The notes beneath the pieces were generated by a model. That model made no database searches. It was given only the letters and a program-made list of their open reading frames with translations, and was not told the origin of the DNA. A stretch of DNA of 7,280 nucleotides from Lachnospiraceae bacterium UBA1258 (lineage in GTDB: Bacteria > Bacillota > Clostridia > Lachnospirales > Lachnospiraceae). Made by a program: the position numbers and the translations under genes. The stretch is from assembly GCA_002308235.1 (NCBI GenBank), contig DBVS01000017.1:25312-32591 (forward strand), read 5' to 3'. Positions 1 to 6,125 of the stretch are shown piece after piece (within the stretch, counting starts at the first letter, position 1; each line of letters starts with the position of its first letter).

Positions 1-389
1 ATCACAACACCCCCGAGGATCGCGGCCTCATAAAGGCCCACACCCACAGCAAGTCCCACTGCGGCCGAAGCCCAAAGACCTGCGGCTGTCGTAAGACCTT
101 TGATCTGATTTCGTCTGGTAACCACTATGGTACCTGCACCCAGGAAACCGATTCCGCTGACCACCTGCGCACCCATTCTCACAGGATCTCCTGTTTTAAA
201 GGTCTGCCAGATGTACTGGTTCGTGAGCATTATCAGACACGATCCCACGCATACCAGCATGTAAGTTCTGAGTCCGGCGGGTCTGTTCTTAAGACCACGC
301 TCCAATCCTATGATTCCGCCCAGCACAATGGCTACGGCGATCCTTAAAACTATAGCAAGGTAAGTAACCTCTCGTAATTGTAATTCCAC
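1..389 (-). CDS. MgtC/SapB family membrane protein, 3' end beyond the window
   Basis: The minus-strand frame read from 389 to the left edge gives 129 complete codons and continues out of the window. Family hallmarks are visible: GGIIGLERG near residues 24-32, RPAGLRTYMLV near 36-46, and QVVSGIGFLGAG near 75-86 followed by IKGLTTAAGLWASAAVGLAVG near 96-116. The visible part has about four hydrophobic membrane segments. The start is GTG at 389. The first in-frame ATG (residue 44) lies inside the conserved RPAGLRT block, so it is too late. AGAAGG lies 7 bases upstream of the GTG. MgtC proteins are inner-membrane proteins linked in other bacteria to low-magnesium survival and virulence; in Firmicutes the role is poorly known, so no specific function is claimed. 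It follows the 580-2619 gene on the same strand after a 190-base spacer. Confidence 0.9.
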   Translation of the reverse strand, partial: MELQLREVTYLAIVLRIAVAIVLGGIIGLERGLKNRPAGLRTYMLVCVGSCLIMLTNQYIWQTFKTGDPVRMGAQVVSGIGFLGAGTIVVTRRNQIKGLTTAAGLWASAAVGLAVGVGLYEAAILGGVV

Positions 390-465
390 CGTTAAACCTT
401 CTTTCACCCCATTTAAGTAATGCAACGGGAAAATTTATATTATGGAGTATATCACAATTTCTTAT

Positions 466-511
466 AGTGTAGAAGTATAAAAAACATGACATGATATGCA
501 GTTTCTACACT
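466..511. promoter_or_regulatory. Inverted repeat upstream of the MgtC-family gene
   Basis: AGTGTAGAA at 466-474 is an exact reverse complement of TTCTACACT at 503-511, with 28 bases between. The arms lie about 80-120 bases upstream of the GTG start at 389. The pair could be a two-site operator or the closing stem of a leader RNA. A TATACT-like -10 can be read on the minus strand nearby, but no good -35 accompanies it, so the promoter is not placed. The function is inferred only from position and symmetry. Confidence 0.35.
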
Positions 512-551
512 TTTCGCCCTTGCAAAAAGCAACCGAAAGTGCCTGAAACTG

Positions 552-567
552 CGCCCGAAGGCGGGCG
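552..567 (-). terminator. GC hairpin just after the 580-2619 gene, weak terminator candidate
   Basis: CGCCCG at 552-557 pairs perfectly with CGGGCG at 562-567 around a 4-base loop, beginning 13 bases past the stop codon of the upstream minus-strand gene. No T-tract follows directly; a run of five T on the minus strand comes only about 25 bases later. It may end or slow transcription, or protect the 3' end of the mRNA, but it is not a classical intrinsic terminator. Confidence 0.35.
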
Positions 568-579
568 TGAGGCGGGGTG

Positions 580-2619
580 TTATTCAAAAGGGGTTATTCC
601 CAGGAAATTTCCGTCGCTGCAATCAATCACATAGCAGTTGGACATGTAATTGCTCAACTCTTCTCCGGACAAATATTTGATAGGGTTCTGATCATAGCCT
701 ACTTCTTCATCGTCCAGCAAAATATCGTCCCAATAATCCCAATCTTCATTGGGAAGGTGAGTAGTTTCTATCAGAAAATAGTTTCCTGATTCCCTCCAAG
801 TTTCAACCGCCACCTGCGCGTGTCCGGGGTTAGGAATAAGAATTAGATATGTATGCATTCCGAGGCTCTGCAGGGCGCTTGCAATCAACAACGAGGTTTC
901 GATACAAAGTCCCGATTTATTGGCAAGGACCTGATCAGGGTAAAGAATGTGCTGCGCCGTGTTTTCCCACGAAAAGTCATCCATAACATATCTTACTCCC
1001 AGATCGGACATGGCTCTGCACAAAGACGCTGCCTGAATATATGTAGTGAGATACTGTCCTGCCCAAATGTCGTTTTCATCTATTTCCCCGTCATTCTCGT
1101 AATCGGTAAAATAGGCACTTTTCTGATATCCCCTGAGGTCTTCCATCACGCTTTCGGAAAATACCTTAACATAATTGACCGCCTCTCTTTTTAATGTTGT
1201 TACCGCCTGAGATGAAGGGCTCAAGAAACACAGGAAATTATCATACGAAACTGTACCAAAAGCATTTGAAGAATAGTCGATATCATTTCTGCTGGCTATA
1301 TGAACCTTGTGGGACTGTTCGTCAAGAATTGCCCCTGTTTTCTTGTCCTTCAGTGTAACTCTTATCTGGCTGTCTTTAGCCGAATCAAGATTCATTTTTG
1401 CGGAAGAAGCCGGAGGCTTGATATTCATAATCGTAAGCGCTGCGCCTATATGGTAACTCTGGGTATATTTCTGTGAAAGACCCTCAATCTCACATTCAAC
1501 AATAATATCCTTTTCACCGCTGATACAACCTGCTTCTATGGTAACAAATGCATCATAAACATTGTACAAAGCAGGGAATATGGTATCAATGAAGTTATAT
1601 TCCGGTGTAAAAAGCTCATTTTCATACTCGTAGTCAAATTTCTTGTTTCTAATTTCTTCCGCCGACAAATCAGCAAGACTTTGTATTTCTTTTATTATAT
1701 CGACTGCTGCCTGCAACTGAACCGAAGTGAATCCGGTCTCATCGTCATAGCCTTCCATAAGTGAATTCATTACCCTATCGGCTATTTTGGATGCCCTGAT
1801 AGAAATATAAGAGGCAGATTCTGCTCTCAACGGATCGGAATATTCCTCTGCCTCCGCGGAACGCAGAACCGACAGTGCCTCCAAACTCATAGCTCCGTAC
1901 AGTGCTTCCCATAAATCCTTATAGTTTTCAGGACATTCCGTCGTATCATAAAAGGTTTGATATGCCTTAAACGCATTAGCAATATCATCCGCATCTGAGT
2001 ACTTAACGATCTCCGTAAAACCATCCTGCACCGCATAAGCAAATTTCAATTGACTCTTCAGAGTTGAAAACACTTCTTGAGTTATACTCAGGGCATCATC
2101 GGATGCCTTTGAAACATTTTCGGGAAGTCCCTCTATCTTGGCGACTTCACTCCTGTATCCCTGAATCTTTGCTACAAGTTCTTCCAAGTCCTCCGGTTTT
2201 GTATCATCGGAAAGATTGGAAGCTTCATTTCCCATCTTTTCCAAAATGGAAATGACTGATTCCACCGCCTTCTTCACATCCGCATCGGACTGTTTTCCGT
2301 CGTTTGACGCATTGCCGGCAGATACAGCTACGGTTGCGCTTGTGGAAACTTTGTCTTTGGTTTTCTTGGAATCGCCGTCAGAGTCGTCTTTAGGCGCAAA
2401 GATGCCTATCAAGACAAACAGAATAATAAGAACGCCCAAAGTGGCGGCCACCGAGATTATAATGGTGCCTGCCTTACTTGATTTCTTCGGGCTTTGAGGC
2501 GCCTGAGGCGCCGGTGCGGGTGCATTGTTCACGGGTGCCTGAACAGGCAGGGGTGTACCGCACTTAGGACAAAATTTAGTGTTCTCGGATACTTCAAATC
2601 CGCATTTACTGCAAAACAT
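580..2619 (-). CDS. Zinc-ribbon, single-pass membrane protein with C-terminal transglutaminase-like domain
   Basis: This 679-residue protein starts at ATG 2619, with GAGGAG 7 bases upstream. Domains in order: an N-terminal zinc ribbon with Cys3, Cys6, Cys17 and Cys20 (two CxxC knuckles); a Pro/Ala-rich linker (about 23-45); one membrane helix (about 51-74); an acidic, Ser/Asp-rich linker (76-115); a long, mostly helical region of unknown family (about 115-330); and a likely beta-rich stretch (about 365-445). An EF-hand-like loop follows at 506-517 (acidic or polar residues at positions 1, 3, 5, 7, 9 and 12, Gly at 6, Ile at 8). Last comes a transglutaminase-like core with SGLCIETSLLIASAL around Cys572, PGHAQVAV around His600 and FLIETT around Glu618. 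The ribbon should face the cytoplasm and the rest the outside. Cys-His-Asp is usual; here an acidic Glu fills the third place. The core could be a protease, a crosslinker or inactive. Substrate unknown. Confidence 0.85.
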   Translation of the reverse strand: MFCSKCGFEVSENTKFCPKCGTPLPVQAPVNNAPAPAPQAPQSPKKSSKAGTIIISVAATLGVLIILFVLIGIFAPKDDSDGDSKKTKDKVSTSATVAVSAGNASNDGKQSDADVKKAVESVISILEKMGNEASNLSDDTKPEDLEELVAKIQGYRSEVAKIEGLPENVSKASDDALSITQEVFSTLKSQLKFAYAVQDGFTEIVKYSDADDIANAFKAYQTFYDTTECPENYKDLWEALYGAMSLEALSVLRSAEAEEYSDPLRAESASYISIRASKIADRVMNSLMEGYDDETGFTSVQLQAAVDIIKEIQSLADLSAEEIRNKKFDYEYENELFTPEYNFIDTIFPALYNVYDAFVTIEAGCISGEKDIIVECEIEGLSQKYTQSYHIGAALTIMNIKPPASSAKMNLDSAKDSQIRVTLKDKKTGAILDEQSHKVHIASRNDIDYSSNAFGTVSYDNFLCFLSPSSQAVTTLKREAVNYVKVFSESVMEDLRGYQKSAYFTDYENDGEIDENDIWAGQYLTTYIQAASLCRAMSDLGVRYVMDDFSWENTAQHILYPDQVLANKSGLCIETSLLIASALQSLGMHTYLILIPNPGHAQVAVETWRESGNYFLIETTHLPNEDWDYWDDILLDDEEVGYDQNPIKYLSGEELSNYMSNCYVIDCSDGNFLGITPFE

Positions 2620-2657
2620 TCAGAGTCTCCTCTCTTTTAGTTTTTTCTTCGTATATA

Positions 2658-2681
2658 ATAATATCCGTCGGGGGATATTAT
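2658..2681. promoter_or_regulatory. 9-bp inverted repeat containing a TATAAT between sdaAA and the zinc-ribbon gene
   Basis: ATAATATCC at 2658-2666 pairs exactly with GGATATTAT at 2673-2681 around a 6-base loop. It lies in the 67-base spacer between the sdaAA stop and the next minus-strand start. No T-tract follows in either direction, so a classical intrinsic terminator is unlikely. Read on the minus strand, one arm holds a perfect TATAAT (2677-2682), which could be the -10 of a promoter for the zinc-ribbon gene, with the palindrome as an overlapping operator. No convincing -35 was found in the 3' end of sdaAA. Confidence 0.35.
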
Positions 2682-2686
2682 ACTCA

Positions 2687-3550
2687 TCATTCGAAACGGG
2701 AAGCGATCTTCATTCCCGTAGGGGTTGCCGCAAGTCCTCCCTTGCCTGTTTCACGAAGATCTTCGTGCATGCAGCGACCTACGGTGCGCATGGCATCAAA
2801 TACTTCGTCCGCAGGGATACGGCTGGTGACGCCGGCCATTACCATGTCGGCACTTGTCACAGCATTAACGGCGCCCAAAACATTTCTTTTTACACAGGGT
2901 ACTTCCACAAGACCTGCCACAGGATCGCACACAAGGCCGAGAAGTCCCTTCATTGCTATGGCTGCGGCATTGTCAATCATATCGGCGTCTCCACCTAAGA
3001 GGAATACCATGGCAGCCGCCGCCATGGCGGAGGCCGCACCGATTTCCGCCTGACATCCGCCCTCTGCACCCGCAAGGCTTGCACGGCTTGCTATAACTCC
3101 GCCTACGCCCGCGGCCACAAAAAGAGCCTTGGTCATTTCTTCGTCGGAAAGGTTTCTTGCTTCTTTAAGACTGTTTAAAACCGCCGGAACCACGCCGCAG
3201 GAACCCGCGGTGGGAGCCGCAACGATACGTTTCATGCAGGCATTGGATTCGGCAATACGCAATGCTTTTTCCATTACTGTGCCGATAAAATCGCCGGAAA
3301 TGAGTTTACCCTGTTCTCTGGCGCGCCTAAGGAGAGCACCCTCAGTACCCACCAGGCCGCTTTCCGAACGAAGGGTCTCATCATACTCTGCGTCCGAATC
3401 CTGCATTGCTTTGTACATCGCTGCCATCTTTGCAAAAGATTCTTCCGGTGAAATGCCGGTTTCTTTGCAGTCTTCTTCACAAACCGCCTGCCAGAATGGA
3501 ATATTTTTTCTTTCCATGGCGGATTTTATATCTTTCATTGATTTATACAT
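2687..3550 (-). CDS. sdaAA: L-serine dehydratase, iron-sulfur-dependent, alpha subunit
   Basis: This 287-residue protein is the catalytic, cluster-binding half of the oxygen-sensitive enzyme that deaminates L-serine to pyruvate and ammonia in the cytoplasm. Its length is normal for the separate alpha chain. Key blocks are APTAGSCGVVP (Cys118), GAEGGCQAEIG (Cys166), and CDPVAGLVEVPC with Cys208 and Cys219. The spacing Cys166-Cys208-Cys219 (42 and 11) agrees with the three cluster cysteines of the single-chain Legionella enzyme as I recall them, so these are the likely [4Fe-4S] ligands. There is no C-terminal cysteine tail; the chain ends in RFE. The start at 3550 has GAGGGG 6 bases upstream, inside the end of sdaAB; Met5 is a less likely alternative. 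It lies 3 bases after the sdaAB stop, so the two are surely co-transcribed and probably translationally coupled. Confidence 0.96.
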   Translation of the reverse strand: MYKSMKDIKSAMERKNIPFWQAVCEEDCKETGISPEESFAKMAAMYKAMQDSDAEYDETLRSESGLVGTEGALLRRAREQGKLISGDFIGTVMEKALRIAESNACMKRIVAAPTAGSCGVVPAVLNSLKEARNLSDEEMTKALFVAAGVGGVIASRASLAGAEGGCQAEIGAASAMAAAAMVFLLGGDADMIDNAAAIAMKGLLGLVCDPVAGLVEVPCVKRNVLGAVNAVTSADMVMAGVTSRIPADEVFDAMRTVGRCMHEDLRETGKGGLAATPTGMKIASRFE

Positions 3551-3553
3551 ATT

Positions 3554-4210
3554 CTACCCCTCGTAATATACCACTCCGTTGACGCCGGGAAGCGTTTTGA
3601 CAGCCTCTGTGACAGGTGGTGCCACCGACTGGTCGCACTCTATCACCATAACGGCCTGATCGCCTCGGCCGCTTCTGTAAAGCTGCATGGTGGCGATGTT
3701 GATGGAATAATCCTGCAAAAGTGCCGTTACATGGGCTACCAGTCCCGGTTTATCCTCGTTGTGAATGACAAGAGTCGGAAGTTCCGCTCCGAAGGTTGCC
3801 GGCATCCCGTCGATCTCGTTTACGGCGATACGTCCTCCTCCTACGGAAGAAGCAAGGATCTCAAGTGTCCTTCCGGTCACTCCCTTCAGTATGAGTTTCA
3901 CCGTATTCGGATGAGCGTCGGCAAGTTCCAGTTTCCCGTATGAAATCTGCATGCCGCGCTTCCTTGCTTCCGTGAGGCTTTCGGGGATCCTTCTGTCGTC
4001 GGAAGCATACCCCATGAGGCCCGCTACGATTGCTTTGTCCGTGCCGTGTCCTTTGCCGGTGGCAAGAAAGGACCCGTAGAAAAGGATTTCCGCTTCAGAC
4101 ACCTCTTCACCAAGAAGCTTTCTTGCTACTCTTCCGATTTTAACCGCTCCCGCTGTGTGAGAGCTTGAGGGGCCTACCATTACGGGCCCTACGATATCAA
4201 AAATATTCAT
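3554..4210 (-). CDS. sdaAB: L-serine dehydratase, iron-sulfur-dependent, beta subunit
   Basis: This 218-residue partner of the alpha subunit forms the heterodimeric serine dehydratase. The N-terminal beta domain carries MVGPSSSHTAGA (residues 11-22), the family signature, then GSFLATGKGHGTDKA (46-60) and HPNT (100-103). A C-terminal ACT domain (about 146-218) begins with LVIHNEDKPGLVAHVTALL, as in regulatory amino-acid-binding domains, and could sense serine or help assembly. The start at 4210 fits the usual MNxFDIxGPVMVGPSSSHTAG beginning. The ribosome binding site is weak: only GGAATTGGG precedes it, with no good GGAGG. A strong stem lies 24 bases upstream. This is the first gene of the pair, 97 bases after the peptidase gene. 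Confidence 0.96.
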   Translation of the reverse strand: MNIFDIVGPVMVGPSSSHTAGAVKIGRVARKLLGEEVSEAEILFYGSFLATGKGHGTDKAIVAGLMGYASDDRRIPESLTEARKRGMQISYGKLELADAHPNTVKLILKGVTGRTLEILASSVGGGRIAVNEIDGMPATFGAELPTLVIHNEDKPGLVAHVTALLQDYSINIATMQLYRSGRGDQAVMVIECDQSVAPPVTEAVKTLPGVNGVVYYEG

Positions 4211-4233
4211 AACCCAATTCCGATTATTTTCTT

Positions 4234-4261
4234 TATATTACGGGGCTTCCCGCGTAATATA
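4234..4261 (-). promoter_or_regulatory. Strong hairpin in the sdaAB leader
   Basis: TATATTACG at 4234-4242 and CGTAATATA at 4253-4261 are perfect reverse complements. Inside them three further G-C pairs can form with one bulged base, leaving a 3-base loop. The stem ends 24 bases before the sdaAB start, which itself lacks a strong ribosome binding site. No T-tract follows on either strand, so it is unlikely to be a plain terminator for the upstream gene. It could be an operator or an RNA stem affecting translation or stability; the role is inferred from position. Confidence 0.45.
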
Positions 4262-4278
4262 GGTTAACATAATTTGGA

Positions 4279-4305
4279 ATTATAATCAAGAGAGTAATGT
4301 GTTAA
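4279..4305 (-). promoter_or_regulatory. Candidate sdaAB-sdaAA promoter
   Basis: On the minus strand TTAACA (4300-4305, one mismatch to TTGACA) and a perfect TATAAT (4279-4284) are separated by 15 bases, shorter than the preferred 17. The -10 overlaps a small palindrome, ATAATT/AATTAT at 4269-4274 and 4278-4283. Transcription from here would place the 4234-4261 hairpin inside the leader. This would let the dehydratase pair be expressed apart from the peptidase gene. Short spacing keeps this tentative. Confidence 0.4.
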
Positions 4306-4307
4306 AA

Positions 4308-5273
4308 CTACTGAGTTACGGTCATTGCGCGGCTTCCCATCTGGGTCCAAACGGTTTCGAAAGTGGTGCGCTTGATGGTCTTTAACTTGTTGCCGTAAAT
4401 GGGGTCAATGATGGTAACGGTGGTGTCGGTGTAGCCTGCAAGAACCATGCAGTGAAGGTTGCTGTAAAGGCCGCTCTTGTACTTGTTGGGAGTTCTCCAC
4501 TTTAAGGTTCCCCATACGACTACAGGGTTTCCTGCGTCGATTTCTGCGTATAAATCGGATGCGGTAAGACCGGTAAGATTCTTGTACTGAATTGCGGTGC
4601 CGTTTGCTGCGTTGTAGTTGTCGATAGTGGTGCAAAGGCAGGTAGCGAAGCAATAGAAACCGTTGGATCTGGGCTCTCTTAAGTAGTAGTACTCAGGATC
4701 TCCGCTGAGGTCGGGCCACTTGGGAAGATAGTTATCGGACATGTCGCACTTGTCTACTGCGTAGCCCTTGTAGTTAAGAACGATTGAAAGGCTGGTGATC
4801 TCACAACCGTTGGGAAGTTCGGGGTTCTGTAAAATGTTGTTTACAGGAAGCTGAACGCCGGGGTCAGAAGGCTGTGCCGCGGCTGCGGGTTCGCTCTTGG
4901 TAAGTTCTGCTTTGTCAAAAGTAAAGTAACCGGAGTGGATGTATCCGCCGTCTTCGGAAATGTAATAGGTGTTCTTGTTGAAGGGGTTCTTCTTTACGAA
5001 GCCGACAACTTTAACTTCCGTTCCTTTGGGGATGACACGGAGTAATTCGCCCGATGCGTCGGGAATGCTTCTTAAGTTAAGGTTAGCTTTGATGTAACCG
5101 GTCTTTGCTTCGAACTCTTCGATCTCAACGTTTCCAAGATCCTTCCAGGTTGATTCTCTGGAGAACTGAACGCCGACATTTACAGGTGCGTTATTAATGG
5201 TTGCGATGGTTTCCTGTGAAGTGGTAAGTGCGATTGATAAAGCAATTGCTCCGAATAATCCTGTTAATCTCAT
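4308..5273 (-). CDS. Secreted SH3-domain protein with C39-like cysteine peptidase domain
   Basis: This 321-residue protein starts at ATG 5273 with GAGGAG 8 bases upstream. An N-terminal hydrophobic stretch (about 3-18) looks like a signal peptide. A bacterial SH3 domain follows (about 58-118: GYIKANLNLRSIPDASGELL then a GTEVKVVGF strand), usually a cell-wall or peptide-binding module. After an Ala/Pro linker (128-140) comes a C39-like_2 papain-fold domain: LPNGCEITSL with Cys157, NLHCMVLAGY with His274, and IIDP with Asp290, a full Cys-His-Asp set. It is probably an exported peptidase acting at or outside the wall; substrate unknown. Codon choice differs from the zinc-ribbon gene: Asn, Tyr and Phe are almost all C-ending and Lys is often AAG, a pattern seen in strongly expressed genes. 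No double-glycine-exporter ATPase or membrane part is fused, so it is not a bacteriocin transporter. Confidence 0.88.
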   Translation of the reverse strand: MRLTGLFGAIALSIALTTSQETIATINNAPVNVGVQFSRESTWKDLGNVEIEEFEAKTGYIKANLNLRSIPDASGELLRVIPKGTEVKVVGFVKKNPFNKNTYYISEDGGYIHSGYFTFDKAELTKSEPAAAAQPSDPGVQLPVNNILQNPELPNGCEITSLSIVLNYKGYAVDKCDMSDNYLPKWPDLSGDPEYYYLREPRSNGFYCFATCLCTTIDNYNAANGTAIQYKNLTGLTASDLYAEIDAGNPVVVWGTLKWRTPNKYKSGLYSNLHCMVLAGYTDTTVTIIDPIYGNKLKTIKRTTFETVWTQMGSRAMTVTQ

Positions 5274-5405
5274 GGTTTTTTCTCCTCTTTAAATGAATTT
5301 TTGTTAGTGTGTGCGGGCTTCTCTTCTGCCCTTCTGATGGGTTTACAAGTGAGGGGGGCCTTAGGTTTTAAAAAATTGAAATTTTTTAAAAAAAATTTTG
5401 CGGCG

Positions 5406-5433
5406 AGTATAAAAAGAAGAAAAAATGGCGCAA
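5406..5433 (-). promoter_or_regulatory. Candidate promoter of the SH3/C39-like gene
   Basis: On the minus strand TTGCGC (5428-5433) and TATACT (5406-5411) are 16 bases apart. This would give a leader of about 125 bases that begins with a long A/T-tract region (about 5366-5399) and ends with the strong GAGGAG site. The -35 matches only the TTG of the consensus, so the call is weak. No recognised riboswitch was seen in the leader. Confidence 0.3.
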
Positions 5434-5463
5434 AAAAGCCTTCCGACGAGATTTGGCGGAAGG
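5432..5463 (-). terminator. Intrinsic terminator on the minus strand with no gene before it
   Basis: CCTTCCG (5439-5445) and CGGAAGG (5457-5463) form a perfect 7-bp stem with an 11-base loop. On the minus strand a run of six T (5432-5437) follows after one base, the classical intrinsic terminator pattern. On the plus strand only a mixed A/T stretch follows. No minus-strand gene lies immediately upstream, since the neighbour there, at 5589-5870, is on the plus strand. It may end a small RNA or antisense transcript, or act as an attenuator ahead of the peptidase gene. Confidence 0.65.
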
Positions 5464-5531
5464 TAAAAAAATTTTGTATTCAGACAGAAAATCAGGAATG
5501 CCGGAAGTTTGGAACGTCAATAGAGAGATTA

Positions 5532-5540
5532 TGATATAAT
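5532..5540 (+). promoter_or_regulatory. Extended -10 promoter for the Dabb-domain gene
   Basis: TGATATAAT is a perfect extended -10 (TGnTATAAT). No well-spaced -35 is present; TTGGAA at 5509-5514 is 20 bases away, but extended -10 promoters tolerate this. Transcription would begin near 5547, giving a leader of about 42 bases to the start at 5589. The box is part of a near-palindrome, ATTAT-GAT-ATAAT. Confidence 0.55.
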
Positions 5541-5588
5541 TGGAAGAGCATGATTTTAATATTAAGAAAGGGGAAAACAAAGATAATC

Positions 5589-5870
5589 ATGAAGCACTAT
5601 ATAATAGCGAAATTTAAGGAAAATATTGCCTGGAAGGAACTGGTTCCCGGGATAACAAAACATTTTGAAGCCGCGAAGGCCATAGACGGAGTGTCGGGTG
5701 TCTCAATACACACCTCCTGCTCCGACAGAGCAAACAGATTTCATATAATGATAGAACTTGAAATGACCGATGAGGGGCTGCTTAATTTCGATAAATCCGC
5801 CGTGCACAGCGAATGGAAGGAACGGTATGGGGAAATGTTAGAGGGGAAGACGATATTTGATTGTGAGTGA
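5589..5870 (+). CDS. Dabb (stress-responsive alpha/beta-barrel) domain protein
   Basis: This 93-residue protein fills one Dabb domain. It begins MKHYIIAKFKE like other members (M-[IK]-x-H-x-V-x-F-K), has a central DGVSGVSIHTSC strand, IMIELEM in the third strand, and ends with HSEWKERYGEMLEGKTIFDCE, the conserved final helix and strand. Such proteins form dimeric ferredoxin-like barrels; some are enzymes and many have no known reaction, so none is assigned. The start at 5589 is chosen because the domain begins there. An in-frame ATG at 5550 would add 13 unrelated residues and would sit almost at the predicted transcript 5' end. The ribosome binding site is poor: AAAGGGG ends about 14 bases before 5589. 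It is the only gene on its strand here and is followed by a terminator at 5970. Confidence 0.8.
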   Translation: MKHYIIAKFKENIAWKELVPGITKHFEAAKAIDGVSGVSIHTSCSDRANRFHIMIELEMTDEGLLNFDKSAVHSEWKERYGEMLEGKTIFDCE

Positions 5871-5913
5871 GCCATGCGCGGCTCACAAGAGCTATTTGAG
5901 CCATGCGCGGCTC
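5867..5913. repeat. Two direct copies of a 17-base palindromic unit, 29-base period
   Basis: TGAGCCATGCGCGGCTC occurs at 5868-5884 and again at 5897-5913. Each copy can fold on GAGCC/GGCTC; the first extends to a 7-bp stem (5867-5873 with 5880-5886) and overlaps the stop codon of the Dabb gene. Ten bases of the unit recur in inverted orientation at 6018-6027 (GCATGGCTCA). These may be a degenerate intergenic repeat family or a 3' mRNA structure. Confidence 0.6.
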
Positions 5914-5950
5914 GCAGGTCCGGCGACCTGCTTCGTCGTGGGCTTCGCCC
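5914..5950. repeat. Two adjacent GC-rich hairpins
   Basis: A perfect 7-bp stem (5914-5920 with 5925-5931, loop CGGC) is followed by a 4-bp GGGC-TTC-GCCC stem (5940-5950). Neither has a T-tract. Together with the preceding palindromic pair they make four stems in about 85 bases after the Dabb gene, more than a terminator needs. Confidence 0.5.
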
Positions 5951-5969
5951 TATAAATCCTCGAAATCAA

Positions 5970-6010
5970 AAACGGCCCTACAAGTAAACTTGCGGCCGTT
6001 TCTTATTTCT
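5970..6010. terminator. Intrinsic terminator after the Dabb gene, probably bidirectional
   Basis: AAACGGCC (5970-5977) pairs with GGCCGTTT (5994-6001), and inside it CAAGT (5981-5985) pairs with ACTTG (5988-5992). On the plus strand a T-rich tail, TTTCTTATTTCT, follows. On the minus strand the stem is followed by TTTTTGATTT. It would end Dabb transcription and shield it from minus-strand readthrough. Confidence 0.8.
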
Positions 6011-6087
6011 CGTCTTTGCATGGCTCATTGCCAACGCGCAAATCGACCCCGAACGGGGCCGACCCATTATCTTCATTTTAACAACAA

Positions 6088-6117
6088 AAAACCATGGTTC
6101 GTATGAACCATGGTTTT
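6088..6117. terminator. 13-bp terminator hairpin next to the tRNA relic
   Basis: AAAACCATGGTTC (6088-6100) and GAACCATGGTTTT (6105-6117) are perfect complements around a 4-base loop. On the minus strand the tail is TTTTTTGTTGTT, a better tract than the TTTTCATTGTT on the plus strand. It begins 9 bases past the tRNA-Thr 3'-end relic in that gene's direction, so it was probably the terminator of the original tRNA gene. Confidence 0.8.
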
Positions 6118-6125
6118 CATTGTTA

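Noticed and set aside
853..1194. Open frame on the plus strand inside the zinc-ribbon gene
   Set aside because: It runs antisense to a well-supported protein, has no ribosome binding site and its translation shows no domain character.
2579..3566. Several plus-strand open frames opposite sdaAA
   Set aside because: They mirror the GC-rich codons of sdaAA; the minus-strand protein is unmistakable and the plus-strand translations resemble no protein.
4211..4307. Glycine riboswitch or T-box before sdaAB
   Set aside because: The spacer is under 100 bases and shows neither the conserved glycine aptamer pieces nor a T-box sequence with a terminator.
4308..5273. Bacteriocin-processing ABC transporter (true peptidase C39)
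   Set aside because: There is no membrane exporter or ATP-binding part; the domain is the stand-alone C39-like type behind an SH3 module and a signal peptide.
5868..5913. CRISPR array
   Set aside because: Only two copies with a 12-base gap; spacers are far too short and no cas gene is near.
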